A stretch of 56,516 bases of DNA from Hyphomicrobiaceae bacterium (GTDB lineage: Bacteria; Pseudomonadota; Alphaproteobacteria; Rhizobiales; Hyphomicrobiaceae): contig JANYHF010000095.1 in assembly GCA_025359185.1 (NCBI GenBank), positions 1-56,516 on the forward strand. The letters run 5' to 3'. The position numbers were made by a program, and so were the translations under genes. The notes beneath the pieces were generated by a model. It was given only the letters and a program-made list of their open reading frames with translations. It was not told the origin of the DNA and did not search any database. Position 1 is the first letter of the stretch; each line of letters starts with the position of its first letter. Below are positions 26,237 to 36,086 of this stretch, piece by piece.

Positions 26237-27190
26237 TTAGCGCTTCACAGTGCCGAAGGTAACGCCACGCAGAAGCTGGTTCTGCATGAAGAACGTCACC
26301 AGGAAAACGGGGATCAGGAAAAGGGTTTCGATTGCGGCAAGCAGCCCCCACAAAACGCCGATGCCGCCGCCAGATACAGCCTGGCTCATGGCCACAGGCA
26401 CGGTGCGGGTGTCGACGCTGGAGAGCAGCAAGGCGAACAGGAACTCGTTCCAGGTGAGAATGATGCCGAAGACGAAAGTCGCGGCAAGGCCCGCGAGTAC
26501 TTGCGGCAGACAAATCTTGAAAAACACGCGCCGGTCGGAGGAGCCGTCGATGCGGGCGGCATCCTCAACGTCGGGCGAAAGTTCATCGAAGAACGATTTC
26601 ATCATCCAGATCGTGAACGGCAGATTAAATGCAGTATAGAGAAGGATGATGCCGAGATAGGAGCCAGACAGGCCGACGACGCGCAGCATCAACATGACGG
26701 GAATGATGACGACGACGGCCGGCAACATGCGGGTGGTCAGGATGATGAAAAGATAGGTGTCGTTGCCCTTCAGCGGATAGCGCGAGAAACCGAATGCAGC
26801 GAGCGTACCGATGACCAGGGCGAGCAACACAGACGTGCCAGCAATGAAGAGCGAGTTGAAGAAGAAGCGGTCGAACCCGGTGTTCTCGACGGCGCCGCCA
26901 TTTGTGAAGGCCCGCGAGAACACGGACGTGAAGTTTTCCAGCGTTGGCTTGAAGGTCATGCTCTCGGGCAGCAGGCCAAAGAGGCTGGTCGGGAAGAGTT
27001 TGGCAGGGACGGCGAGTGCGTCCGTCTGCAGCTTGAACGACGTGATGATGATGACGAGGACGGGGAAGAAGTAGATGAGGCTGACGATAGCGGCCAGAGC
27101 AGTATGGCCCCAGCCGGCTTCGGAAACGCCGGATGCCTTGCGGAACCCCAGCTTTTCCCAGATCGGCGTTTTGGTGATGATGTCAGCCAT
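26237..27190 (-). CDS. ABC sugar transporter permease (MalG-like)
   Basis: A 317-aa inner-membrane permease with six predicted helices. The binding-protein-dependent transport signature is EDAARIDGSSDRRVFFKICL (EAA loop contacting the ATPase), preceded by NLPFTIWMMKSFFDELSPDV. It belongs to the carbohydrate (CUT1) importer family. A short N-terminal cytoplasmic stretch MADIITKTPIWEKLG precedes helix 1. It follows the first permease gene by 3 bases and precedes ATPase B by 20 bases. Confidence 0.94.
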   Translation of the reverse strand: MADIITKTPIWEKLGFRKASGVSEAGWGHTALAAIVSLIYFFPVLVIIITSFKLQTDALAVPAKLFPTSLFGLLPESMTFKPTLENFTSVFSRAFTNGGAVENTGFDRFFFNSLFIAGTSVLLALVIGTLAAFGFSRYPLKGNDTYLFIILTTRMLPAVVVIIPVMLMLRVVGLSGSYLGIILLYTAFNLPFTIWMMKSFFDELSPDVEDAARIDGSSDRRVFFKICLPQVLAGLAATFVFGIILTWNEFLFALLLSSVDTRTVPVAMSQAVSGGGIGVLWGLLAAIETLFLIPVFLVTFFMQNQLLRGVTFGTVKR

Positions 27191-27193
27191 CCT

Positions 27194-28270
27194 CTAGGCC
27201 TCCTGCGAGCGGCGGTTGGCGACATAGAGATATAGGTTCGTCAGCACAATGACCACGAACAGCAGGAGATAGGAGAGCGCAGCGCCTTCGCTGGTTTTGT
27301 TCTGCTCCTGGGCGATACGCAGTACATGATAGGAAATCGTCATGGTGCCATTGCCGCCTTTGGTCAGCAGGATGACAAGGTCGGCGAGCTTGAAGGCCTC
27401 GATGGTGCGGAACAGCAGCGCCAGCATCAGCAGCCCACGGATGTATGGAAACGTGATGGTCCAAAAGCTGCGCCAGGATGAGACGCGGTCGATGGATGCT
27501 GCCTCATAGAGGTATTTGGGGACGGACACGAGACCCGCTAGCACCAACAGCATGACGAAAGGCGACCACATCCAAGCATCTGCGAACACAATGCCGCCGA
27601 TAGCGCCCGCGCGGTTCGACATCAGCACATATTGGCAACCGCACATCCGGTTCACGACTTGGCTGACAAGCCCGAAAGTAGGGTCATAATAGTAGGTGTA
27701 GAACACACCGACCGCGACGACCGACAGCATCATGGGTGTCAGTACCAGGATCAGCAAATAGCGGCGCAACGGAAACTGTTTGGCGAACAAAAGGGCGAGC
27801 AGGAAGCCAACCAACATCTGCGCGGCCACCGTACAGACGACGAACACAGCCGTTGTCTGCAAGTTAGCCCAGTTCTCGGGCGCCTTGATGTCGCTGGTCA
27901 GTGCCTGGATATAGTTATGCAAGCCCACGAACTTCATGGTCTGCCGGTTGCTCTGATAGGCAAAGAACGACAGGCCAAGCGACCACAGCAACGGGAAGAT
28001 GTTCATGACAAAGAGCATGGCGATTGCAGGCGCCACCAAAAGCCCGCCGTAGTAGTGGCGGCGAAAGGCGTTTACGACGAAGGTGGCAGCGACCAGGGCA
28101 ACCAGTGCACCGACTGTCCAAAAAGCGGCCGCTGCCGGCAAAGCTGCAATGGCAATAACTGACAGAACCAGCGCAGCAGCAATGGCACCCCGCCAGTTGT
28201 CAAGTGCCGGAGTGAGAAAGGCCGGGGCGTCCGGCGCGGTTGGCGGCGGCGGCAGAGCAGTCGTCGTCAT
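27194..28270 (-). CDS. ABC sugar transporter permease (MalF-like) with extra N-terminal helices
   Basis: About 358 aa. Two hydrophobic helices (IAAALVLSVIAIAALPAAAA and WTVGALVALVAATFVVNAF) precede the six-helix core that begins GLLVAPAIAMLFVMNIFPLL; the EAA-type loop is YEAASIDRVSSWRSFWTITF. The N-terminus is Pro-rich (MTTTALPPPPTAPDAP). The start at 28270 is most plausible; other ATGs lie at 28279 and 28345. A strong hairpin lies between this gene and the upstream solute-binding protein gene, which should lower its transcript relative to the binding protein. MalF of E. coli also carries extra N-terminal helices. Confidence 0.92.
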   Translation of the reverse strand: MTTTALPPPPTAPDAPAFLTPALDNWRGAIAAALVLSVIAIAALPAAAAFWTVGALVALVAATFVVNAFRRHYYGGLLVAPAIAMLFVMNIFPLLWSLGLSFFAYQSNRQTMKFVGLHNYIQALTSDIKAPENWANLQTTAVFVVCTVAAQMLVGFLLALLFAKQFPLRRYLLILVLTPMMLSVVAVGVFYTYYYDPTFGLVSQVVNRMCGCQYVLMSNRAGAIGGIVFADAWMWSPFVMLLVLAGLVSVPKYLYEAASIDRVSSWRSFWTITFPYIRGLLMLALLFRTIEAFKLADLVILLTKGGNGTMTISYHVLRIAQEQNKTSEGAALSYLLLFVVIVLTNLYLYVANRRSQEA

Positions 28271-28344
28271 GTGCAGCATACCCAAAAAATCGGCGGTTGC
28301 GTTGTTGCCCTTCGCACGCAACCCAACACACGCGGAACGACACA

Positions 28345-28377
28345 AGAGACGCGCGCGGACCGCCCGCGCGCGTCTCT
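28345..28377 (-). promoter_or_regulatory. intercistronic hairpin between binding protein and permease genes
   Basis: A perfect 14-base stem, AGAGACGCGCGCGG with CCGCGCGCGTCTCT, and a 5-base loop. It lies about 20 bases after the binding-protein stop with no T run after it on the minus strand. Like the malE-malF REP structure, it probably stabilises the upstream mRNA or attenuates transcription. Confidence 0.8.
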
Positions 28378-28395
28378 GTTCTTCTCAAACCAGAC

Positions 28396-29826
28396 CTACT
28401 TGATCAGGCCCTGCTCCTTGAGCAGGTTCTCTTGATACTTAGCGACGTTGTTGAGAGTCGTCTTTGCGTCCTGTTTGCCAGTGATAGCCAAGTCGAACTG
28501 GTCTTGCTGTTGGGTCAACAGATCGAAGAATGGCGGCACGTGCCAAACGTCCTTCTGCCAATCGAGGCTCGCAGCCCAAGCACGGTTCCACGGGCGATAC
28601 GAATTATACTTGGCATCGGTGTAGACCGACTTCACGGCTGACTGGCCACCGCCGGCCGCGAACTCGTTCTGGATCGCAGGCGACAGCCACCACTTCACGA
28701 AGTCCATACCCTCTTTGTTTTGCAGATCGGTATTCCAAGTCATCAGAACGAAGGGCTGGCCGCCGAGATTGTTCCAGCGGATCATCTTTCCGTCGGCGCC
28801 GCGCGTGCCTGGCGTCATGCCGAACACAAGCTTGTCGGACACCTTGGAGGTCTTGGGATCGAGCGAGGCTTCACCCAAGCCGATCCAGTCGATGTTCATG
28901 GCCACCTTACCTTCGCGGAAGAGCTCGTCCGACTTGAAGATGTCCATGGTACCGGTCTTGACCACCGGTGGCATGTACTTGAGGAGGCTCAGATAGTGAT
29001 CGAGTGCCCCGACCGCCGCAGGAGAGTTGACGACGCCCTCTGCGTGGCTGTTCGGAGCCTTGGTTTCGTCCCAAATATCGCCGCCGGCCTGCCAGATGAA
29101 GCCGTTGATCTGCATCGAGGCGAAGTCGTATCCTTTGCCTGCTTGGTAGGCGATACCATAAAAATCATCGTCGGCGGGCTTGCCGGCGAGCATGTCGCCC
29201 TTCTTGCGCTGGAAGAATTCACCTATCTGCTGGAACAAAGTCCAGTCGATGTTGTCCATCTCTTCGCCGGTGCAGGGCAGCTTGGTGTTGTATTTGGCCT
29301 TGAAGTTCTTCTGCTCGTCGTCATTGCAGAGGATGTCCTTGCGGCCGTAGGTCACCAGCACGTCGGGGAACTGCGGGAAGCCGTAGATGTTTTTCGACTT
29401 GTAGGGATAGGTCGAATAGGCGTCGTAGAAGGCCGGATGGATTTCGGCCATCGTGGCCTTCAGGCCGGGGTCGGCATCGATATAGTCATTGACCTTGCGG
29501 AAATAGCCGCCTTCGACGAAGGCGCCGAGCCACTGCGAGTCAGCGACCGACATATTGTATTTCTTCTCGCCCGAAGTCAGTGAGGCATTGACGCGGGTAT
29601 AAAAATCTGGCCACGGAATAAAGTCGACGTCCAGGATGACCTTGTTACCCGACGGCGCTTTGTATTGCTCGTCAAAGAACTTCTTCATGATGCGGGTCGG
29701 CGGCCAATCGGGCACGGCCATTTTCAGAACCACGTCTGCGGCCGACGCGGGGGTGATCGCCACACCCATCGTCATAGCCAGAGCCGCCGCACTTGCGGTC
29801 GCGGCGAGTTTCGTCTGCCATTTCAT
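28396..29826 (-). CDS. ABC transporter extracellular solute-binding protein (family 1)
   Basis: A 476-aa periplasmic receptor. It has a Sec signal peptide (AATASAAALAMTMGVAITPA, cleavage near ASA-AD) and a family 1 fold: WPDFYTRVNASLTSGEKKYN, DSQWLGAFVEGGYFRKVNDY, FPQFPDVLVTYGRKDIL and NSPAAVGALDHYLSLLKYMP. It carries Cys residues that may form a disulfide (ILCNDDE ... LPCTGEE). GGGAGGAAAC gives a strong ribosome site. The ligand is unknown; family 1 members bind oligosaccharides, monosaccharides or polyols. It is the second gene of the operon after ATPase A. Confidence 0.94.
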   Translation of the reverse strand: MKWQTKLAATASAAALAMTMGVAITPASAADVVLKMAVPDWPPTRIMKKFFDEQYKAPSGNKVILDVDFIPWPDFYTRVNASLTSGEKKYNMSVADSQWLGAFVEGGYFRKVNDYIDADPGLKATMAEIHPAFYDAYSTYPYKSKNIYGFPQFPDVLVTYGRKDILCNDDEQKNFKAKYNTKLPCTGEEMDNIDWTLFQQIGEFFQRKKGDMLAGKPADDDFYGIAYQAGKGYDFASMQINGFIWQAGGDIWDETKAPNSHAEGVVNSPAAVGALDHYLSLLKYMPPVVKTGTMDIFKSDELFREGKVAMNIDWIGLGEASLDPKTSKVSDKLVFGMTPGTRGADGKMIRWNNLGGQPFVLMTWNTDLQNKEGMDFVKWWLSPAIQNEFAAGGGQSAVKSVYTDAKYNSYRPWNRAWAASLDWQKDVWHVPPFFDLLTQQQDQFDLAITGKQDAKTTLNNVAKYQENLLKEQGLIK

Positions 29827-29865
29827 ACTTGTTTCCTCCCTTGGGGGCAGTCATTAGGCTTAGTG

Positions 29866-30966
29866 TCACGATTGCCGGCTGAGGGCCAACCCGTCGCGAC
29901 CGCGGAATAGGTGTAATTTCGTCGGATCGATGACAATCGGAACGGCGTCACCCGTTTTCATGCCAATGGCCTGAGCCTCCGGCAGCACAATACGCAGCTG
30001 TTGGCCGCTGGCGGTGAGCGAAACCACTGTCACATCGCCAAGCGGTTCAAGCTGCTGCACGGACGGCGCCAGGCTCGCCGCCGCGCCTTGCGCCAGGCGC
30101 AAATCCGATGGCCGCACGCCAAGGACCAGCGCTTCGCCAGCACTGAGGCCACCGATGATCCGGGGCGCTGGCACGCTGCCAAAGGGCGTCTCCAGACTAT
30201 TTCCGTCGCTGCCGACTTTGACTTGGATCGTGTTCATGTGCGGCGATCCGATCTTGGCAGCGACATAGAGATCGCTAGGGTGGTCGAAGAGTTCATCCGG
30301 CGTTCCAATCTGGACCACACGCCCGTCGCGCATGACGGCGATCTCTTCGCCCATCGAGAGGGCTTCGAGCTCATCAGGAGTTGCATAAACGATGGTCATG
30401 CCAAATTGGCGATGCAGACGCTTCAATTCAGCTCGCATCTCGTGGCGCAGCTTGGCATCGAGATTGGTCAGTGGCTCATCCAGAAGCAGGATCTTGGGCC
30501 GCCGGATCAGCGAACGGCCGAGCGCCACGCGCTGCTGCTCGCCGCCCGAGAGTGTGGAGGGCTTGCGTTCCAGCCGGTGGCTGAGCCGCAGCATGTCGGC
30601 CGTCTCTTTGACGCGTTTGGCGATCTCGGATTTATCGACGCCCTCTTCGACCAGAGGATAGGCGAGGTTGTTGGCCACCGTCAGATGCGGGTAGAGCGCA
30701 AAAGACTGGAACACCATCGATACGCCGCGGCCTTTGATCGGCGCGTGAGTGACGTCGGCGCCACCAATGCGGATCGAACCCGCGTCGGGCTGCACCAACC
30801 CGGCGATGGCGCGCAGTGTCGTCGTCTTGCCGACGGAGCTTGGCCCGAACAGCGCAAAGAAACGTCCCTCAGCCACCTCGAAGCTGAGACCGGCGAGCGC
30901 GCGTACTTTGCCGTAGGACTTGCTGACCCCGTTCAAGGCGAGAGCGGTGATCTTCGTAGCGGCCAT
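29866..30966 (-). CDS. ABC transporter ATP-binding protein A (H-loop His replaced by Pro)
   Basis: About 366 aa, MalK/UgpC-like. Walker A is GPSSVGKTT (41-49, Val in place of Cys of the usual GCGK), the Q-loop is VFQSFALYP (Gln87), the signature LSGGEQQ (139-145) is normal and Walker B LLLDEP is normal. The switch region reads VYATPDELEAL instead of VYVTHDQVEAL, so the catalytic H-loop His is Pro197. The protein probably pairs with ATPase B encoded at 25125-26216. ATG 30966 has AAGGTG upstream. First gene of the transport operon; the Gfo/Idh gene lies 100 bases upstream on the same strand. Confidence 0.92.
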   Translation of the reverse strand: MAATKITALALNGVSKSYGKVRALAGLSFEVAEGRFFALFGPSSVGKTTTLRAIAGLVQPDAGSIRIGGADVTHAPIKGRGVSMVFQSFALYPHLTVANNLAYPLVEEGVDKSEIAKRVKETADMLRLSHRLERKPSTLSGGEQQRVALGRSLIRRPKILLLDEPLTNLDAKLRHEMRAELKRLHRQFGMTIVYATPDELEALSMGEEIAVMRDGRVVQIGTPDELFDHPSDLYVAAKIGSPHMNTIQVKVGSDGNSLETPFGSVPAPRIIGGLSAGEALVLGVRPSDLRLAQGAAASLAPSVQQLEPLGDVTVVSLTASGQQLRIVLPEAQAIGMKTGDAVPIVIDPTKLHLFRGRDGLALSRQS

Positions 30967-31070
30967 GCACAGCACCTTCAAATCTGATCAGCGGATGATG
31001 CCACTACGATCAGTTCGGTATTCCAAACTTGAACTAAAAACCCGAAGAGTTCAATGGCTTTGCCGATTGG

Positions 31071-32222
31071 CTATGTCACATCCCCCGGCCGCTCCCATTG
31101 CCCGCTGCCCGCCGACCGCAGCACCGCGTCCGTCACTTGATCCGTTGCAAGACCATCTCTGAACGTTGGCGACGCTGGCGTTCCGCTACTGAGCCCAGCG
31201 ACAAAATCAACCACCTGGTGTGTGAAGGTATGCTCGTAACCGATCTGCGTTCCGGGCACCCACCAGTTCTTCACATAGGGGTGATCGCCATCGGAGACAT
31301 TGATATCCCGCCAGCCGCGCAACTTGCCCTCGTCGCGATGATCGAAATACTGGAGATGGTGAAGATCGTGGAGATCCCAGGCGATGGAGGCGTGTTCGCC
31401 ATTGATCTCAAACGTGTTCAGGGCCTTGTGGCCGCGCGCATAGCGGGTGGCTTCGAAGGTGGCCAACGAGCCGTTGTTGAAGCGGGCGAGAAACAGCGAA
31501 GCGTCATCGATGCCGACGGGCTCCACCTTGCCGGTGAGGACGTGCTGGCGCTCTTTGATGAATGTCTCGGTTATCGCCGACACTTTTTCGATGCCGCCAT
31601 TCAGCCATATCGCCGTATCGACGCAGTGGGCTAGAAGATCGCCCGTTACGCCGCTTCCAGCGACGCCGGCATCCAGGCGCCAGAGGCCCGCACCGCCCTG
31701 CGGCAGATCGGCCGAAATTGTCCAATCCTGCAGGAATTTGGCGCGGTAGTGGAAGATCTTGCCGAGTTTGCCGTCGTCGATCAGCTGTTTGGCAAGGGTG
31801 ACGGCAGGCGCGCGGCGGTAATTGTACCAGACCATGTTCGGCACGTTGGCCGCTTCGACTGCCGCCACCATTCTCCCGGCCTCGGCGGCATTGCGGCCAA
31901 GCGGCTTTTCGCACATCACCATTTTGCCTGCTTGCGCGGCGGCGACGGCGATTTCTTCGTGTGTATCGTTCGGGCTGGCGATGTCGATGAGATCAATGTC
32001 TTTGCGCTCGACCATGCGGCGCCAGTCGGTCTCGAAGGATGCGTAACCCCAGTTGGCGGCAAAGCTGTGCACCTTGTCGTTGTCGCGTCCGCACACGGCC
32101 TTGAGCACGGGCTGATAGGCGAGGTCGAAAAACTTGGGGGCCTGGCCAAAGGCGTTCGAATGCGTACGGCCCATGAAGCCGTAGCCAATCACACCGATAT
32201 TGAGTTTGCTCTTCTCACCCAT
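31071..32222 (-). CDS. Gfo/Idh/MocA family oxidoreductase
   Basis: 383 aa, NAD(P)-dependent sugar or inositol dehydrogenase family. The Rossmann part has [35 protein letters not shown] and the catalytic-lysine motif [14 protein letters not shown]. The C-terminal domain carries [17 protein letters not shown] (Asp and His of the active site). It likely oxidises a hydroxyl of a sugar or cyclitol, for example C1 or C3. It is flanked by a TIM-barrel isomerase and the ABC importer on the same strand, consistent with oxidation followed by isomerisation or epimerisation of the imported substrate. Confidence 0.93.
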   Translation of the reverse strand: MGEKSKLNIGVIGYGFMGRTHSNAFGQAPKFFDLAYQPVLKAVCGRDNDKVHSFAANWGYASFETDWRRMVERKDIDLIDIASPNDTHEEIAVAAAQAGKMVMCEKPLGRNAAEAGRMVAAVEAANVPNMVWYNYRRAPAVTLAKQLIDDGKLGKIFHYRAKFLQDWTISADLPQGGAGLWRLDAGVAGSGVTGDLLAHCVDTAIWLNGGIEKVSAITETFIKERQHVLTGKVEPVGIDDASLFLARFNNGSLATFEATRYARGHKALNTFEINGEHASIAWDLHDLHHLQYFDHRDEGKLRGWRDINVSDGDHPYVKNWWVPGTQIGYEHTFTHQVVDFVAGLSSGTPASPTFRDGLATDQVTDAVLRSAGSGQWERPGDVT

Positions 32223-32311
32223 AGGACGGTCTCATTCGACGTTAAGGACCTTGCGGCGATTATCGATAATGGATCTTGGCTTTGTCAGTCGATCCCTTTT
32301 TTTACGCGCAC

Positions 32312-33358
<1,047 letters not shown>

Positions 33359-33490
33359 CACGTTCGCTCCCTCGTGCCAGTGAATTGCTGCCGGTCCTTC
33401 TGGCTTCCGGCGAGTGTCACGAACCTGTGGCCGCTGGTCAACTGTTATATTAGTATCATGTGAGTTTGAAGGCACGCAAGGTGACACGGC

Positions 33491-34219
33491 ATGGTTTCCC
33501 GGACTTTGACACGAGGCCTCCGGGTCGCGGCTGCGGTACGTCTGGCGGCACGTCCTTCCTCGCTGGGTGCGCAGATTTACGGCATTGTGCGCGCGCGAAT
33601 TCTAACCGGCGAGATCGCACCTGGAGCCGTTATCGACGAGAAGGCGATCGCCATGGAACTTGGTGTATCGCGCACGCCTGTGCGCGAAGCCGTGAAGAAA
33701 CTTAGCGACGAGAATCTCGTTGAGGTGAAGGCGCAGTCGGGAACCTTGGCAAGCCGCATCAACCGCAAGCTGATCCATGAAGCCTATCTGATCCGGCGCG
33801 CGCTTGAAGTCGAAAACATCGGTCATGCCGCCGTGCGCGTGAGCATGACCGATATCAAAGCCCTGGAAGACATCAATTCCAGGCACGTTGCGGCCTTGCA
33901 GCGCCACCGGTTTGTTGAAGCGATCGGCCTCGATGACGAGTTTCACCGGCAGATCAGCGAGATCAGCGATTTGCCACAACTCTGGCAGGTGGTGGTGGTG
34001 TCAAAGGCGCATCTCGACCGCTGCCGTTACATGAATTTGCCGCGTCCCGGCCAGGCCGAGATCACACTGAAGCAGCACCGTGCGATCATTGACGCGCTGG
34101 CCGGGCAGAGTGCAGCCAAAGCCCGAAAGGCGATGAAGGATCATCTCGATATGTCCTATCAGGGGATCGTCGATTTCCTCCTCAGCACTGATCATGAGGC
34201 TCACGTGCCGATGATCTGA
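33491..34219 (+). CDS. GntR family regulator, FCD (FadR) subfamily
   Basis: 242 aa. The N-terminal winged helix-turn-helix is clear ([40 protein letters not shown]), and the C-terminal all-helical FCD ligand domain has [12 protein letters not shown] and [14 protein letters not shown] with the His residues that bind metal in this subfamily. AAGGTG precedes the ATG. It is divergent from the TIM-barrel/Gfo-Idh/ABC cluster, with a 132-base intergenic region holding an imperfect palindrome ATATTAGTAT at 33447-33456 that might be its operator. Its 3' end overlaps the convergent ATPase gene by 19 bases. Role: probable repressor of the first sugar cluster. Confidence 0.92.
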   Translation: MVSRTLTRGLRVAAAVRLAARPSSLGAQIYGIVRARILTGEIAPGAVIDEKAIAMELGVSRTPVREAVKKLSDENLVEVKAQSGTLASRINRKLIHEAYLIRRALEVENIGHAAVRVSMTDIKALEDINSRHVAALQRHRFVEAIGLDDEFHRQISEISDLPQLWQVVVVSKAHLDRCRYMNLPRPGQAEITLKQHRAIIDALAGQSAAKARKAMKDHLDMSYQGIVDFLLSTDHEAHVPMI

Positions 34220-35274
34220 CCCGAGGCTGGATCAAATAGGTGGATGCGGCTCAGCTCCGGCACCAGGCGGATATCCGCGCCGGGTGCAAGTTCAAGCCGC
34301 TCCTGTGTGATGGCGCAAATCTCCTGCGTGCCAACATCGGCATAGATGTGGATTTCTGGCCCTGTCGGCTCAACCACGGAGACTTTGGCCGGAAACCCGG
34401 CACCGCCGAGCGTAGGCCGCAAGTGCTCGGGCCGGACCCCGAATTTCACTTTCTGTCCAGCCGCAACCTTCGCTGACATGGGTAGCGGCAAGGCAATGCC
34501 GTTTGACTGAACCACCGGCACGCCATTTTCACTGGCAACTTCTCCAGAAAGGATATTCATGGACGGCGAGCCGATGAATTCAGCGACGAACAGATTGGCT
34601 GGATGGTCGTAGATCTCCAGCGGCTTGCCGACCTGCTCGATGACCCCGTCACGCAGCACAACGATCGTATCGGCCATGGTCATTGCCTCGATCTGGTCGT
34701 GCGTCACATAGACCACTGTCGTCGACAGCTTATGATGCAGCTCTTTGATCTCTGTACGCATCTGCACGCGCAGCTTGGCGTCGAGATTCGACAAAGGCTC
34801 ATCGAACAGGAACACGGCGGGATCGCGCACAATCGCCCGGCCCATGGCGACTCGCTGGCGCTGGCCGCCGGACAGCTGCTTGGGCTGACGGTCGAGATAG
34901 GGGGTGAGGTTGAGGATCGAGGCCGCCCAATCCACCTTCTTTTTGATTTCGTCCTTGGGCAGCTTTTTCAGCTGCATCGAGAAGGCCATGTTGTCGTACA
35001 CAGTCATATGAGCGTACAACGCGTAATTCTGGAACACCATGGCGATGTTCCGGTCCTTGGGGTGCAGGGTATTGACGACCGTGCCACCGATGCTGATGTC
35101 GCCCGACGTAATCGGCTCCAGACCGGCGATCACGCGTAGCAGCGTGGATTTTCCGCAACCCGATGGGCCCAGCAGAACAACGAAGGCGCCGTCCTTGATA
35201 TCGAGGCTGACGCCGTGCACCACCTCGGTCTTGCCGTAGGACTTGCGTACATTATTGATGGTGACCGATGCCAT
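34201..35274 (-). CDS. ABC sugar transporter ATP-binding protein (UgpC/MalK-like)
   Basis: 357 aa with all canonical ATPase motifs: Walker [11 protein letters not shown]-loop [13 protein letters not shown], signature [14 protein letters not shown], Walker [16 protein letters not shown] and H-loop [13 protein letters not shown]. The C-terminal TOBE/MalK regulatory domain follows ([27 protein letters not shown]). It should work as a homodimer with the two permeases at 39381-41188. It is the last gene of the second operon; its start overlaps the HAD phosphatase stop (TAATG). Confidence 0.95.
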   Translation of the reverse strand: MASVTINNVRKSYGKTEVVHGVSLDIKDGAFVVLLGPSGCGKSTLLRVIAGLEPITSGDISIGGTVVNTLHPKDRNIAMVFQNYALYAHMTVYDNMAFSMQLKKLPKDEIKKKVDWAASILNLTPYLDRQPKQLSGGQRQRVAMGRAIVRDPAVFLFDEPLSNLDAKLRVQMRTEIKELHHKLSTTVVYVTHDQIEAMTMADTIVVLRDGVIEQVGKPLEIYDHPANLFVAEFIGSPSMNILSGEVASENGVPVVQSNGIALPLPMSAKVAAGQKVKFGVRPEHLRPTLGGAGFPAKVSVVEPTGPEIHIYADVGTQEICAITQERLELAPGADIRLVPELSRIHLFDPASGQIIGT

Positions 35275-36086
35275 TAGGACGCTCCTTCAGAGCTGCGCAT
35301 CGATAATAACCGATTTGCGATTTCAACAAACCCCTGACCGCCCCGATTGATTGCGACGAAGGCGGGATTGGCAAGCATCCTGCCGTCGAATTCGCGCACA
35401 TTGGCGACGCCGCAGGCGTAAGGAAAAAACCCGAACATCGGCGCATCATTGGGGCTGTCGCCGCAGAACACGAAGCGATCCTTGAGGGTGTCGAGATCGA
35501 GCCCAAGCGCATCGCGCACGAAGAGGCGCGTCATCGAGAGTTTGTCATAGGCGCCGAACCAGCCGTTGACATGAATTGACGAGACCTTGGCGACCGCGCC
35601 CGCTTCTTCGAATAGGGCAACGATGCGTTCCACGGCCGCGCGCGGCAGCGGCGGCACGTCCTCGCAGAAATCGATGGCGAGGTCGGCCTCGCGATAGAGC
35701 TGGTCGGCAGAAATAGCGCAGCCGGGGACTTCGGCGAGGATGCGGGCGCCAAGGGCCGTCAGCTTACGCCGGTTTTCGGCGCGCGCCGAATCGGTGGCGA
35801 AGAACTTGCGGATCATCTGGCGGGTGCTGGCGTCGTAGCGGAAATAGAACGCGCCGTTCTCGCCGACGACGCCCGCCACCGGCCAGAACCGCGCAACCAT
35901 ATCGCACCAGCCGGCCGGGCGGCCGGTAATGGGGATGACAGCGAGGCCAGCTGCGTTCAACTCTTCGAGCGCCGCATAAGCCGCCGCAGGCAAACGGCCT
36001 TCCGTGGTCAACGTATCATCAATATCGGTCAGCACACCAATTAGATGACGCGCAGCAAACTCGGGAAAACTGGACATCGGCTTCAC
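35274..36086 (-). CDS. HAD-superfamily phosphatase (type IIB)
   Basis: 270 aa. Motif I is LTDIDDTLT with the nucleophilic Asp, motif II is VIPITGRP (Thr), motif III Lys is probably in the KLTAL or SMTRL region, and motif IV is [15 protein letters not shown]2B-type cap ([20 protein letters not shown]) places it with Cof/sucrose-phosphatase/mannosyl-phosphoglycerate phosphatase-like enzymes. It is embedded in an ABC importer operon, overlapping the FGGY kinase by 4 bases and the ATPase by 1. It may dephosphorylate a pathway intermediate or a phosphorylated by-product; exact substrate unknown. Confidence 0.88.
   Translation of the reverse strand: MKPMSSFPEFAARHLIGVLTDIDDTLTTEGRLPAAAYAALEELNAAGLAVIPITGRPAGWCDMVARFWPVAGVVGENGAFYFRYDASTRQMIRKFFATDSARAENRRKLTALGARILAEVPGCAISADQLYREADLAIDFCEDVPPLPRAAVERIVALFEEAGAVAKVSSIHVNGWFGAYDKLSMTRLFVRDALGLDLDTLKDRFVFCGDSPNDAPMFGFFPYACGVANVREFDGRMLANPAFVAINRGGQGFVEIANRLLSMRSSEGAS

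Noticed and set aside
26225-27235. 336-codon plus-strand frame opposite a permease gene
   Set aside because: Very polar, Glu/Asp/Gln-rich mirror of hydrophobic helices; no similarity to a known protein.
33447-33456. ATATTAGTAT as GntR operator
   Set aside because: Only 8 of 10 positions are symmetric and there is no second copy; mentioned with the regulator but too weak for its own entry.
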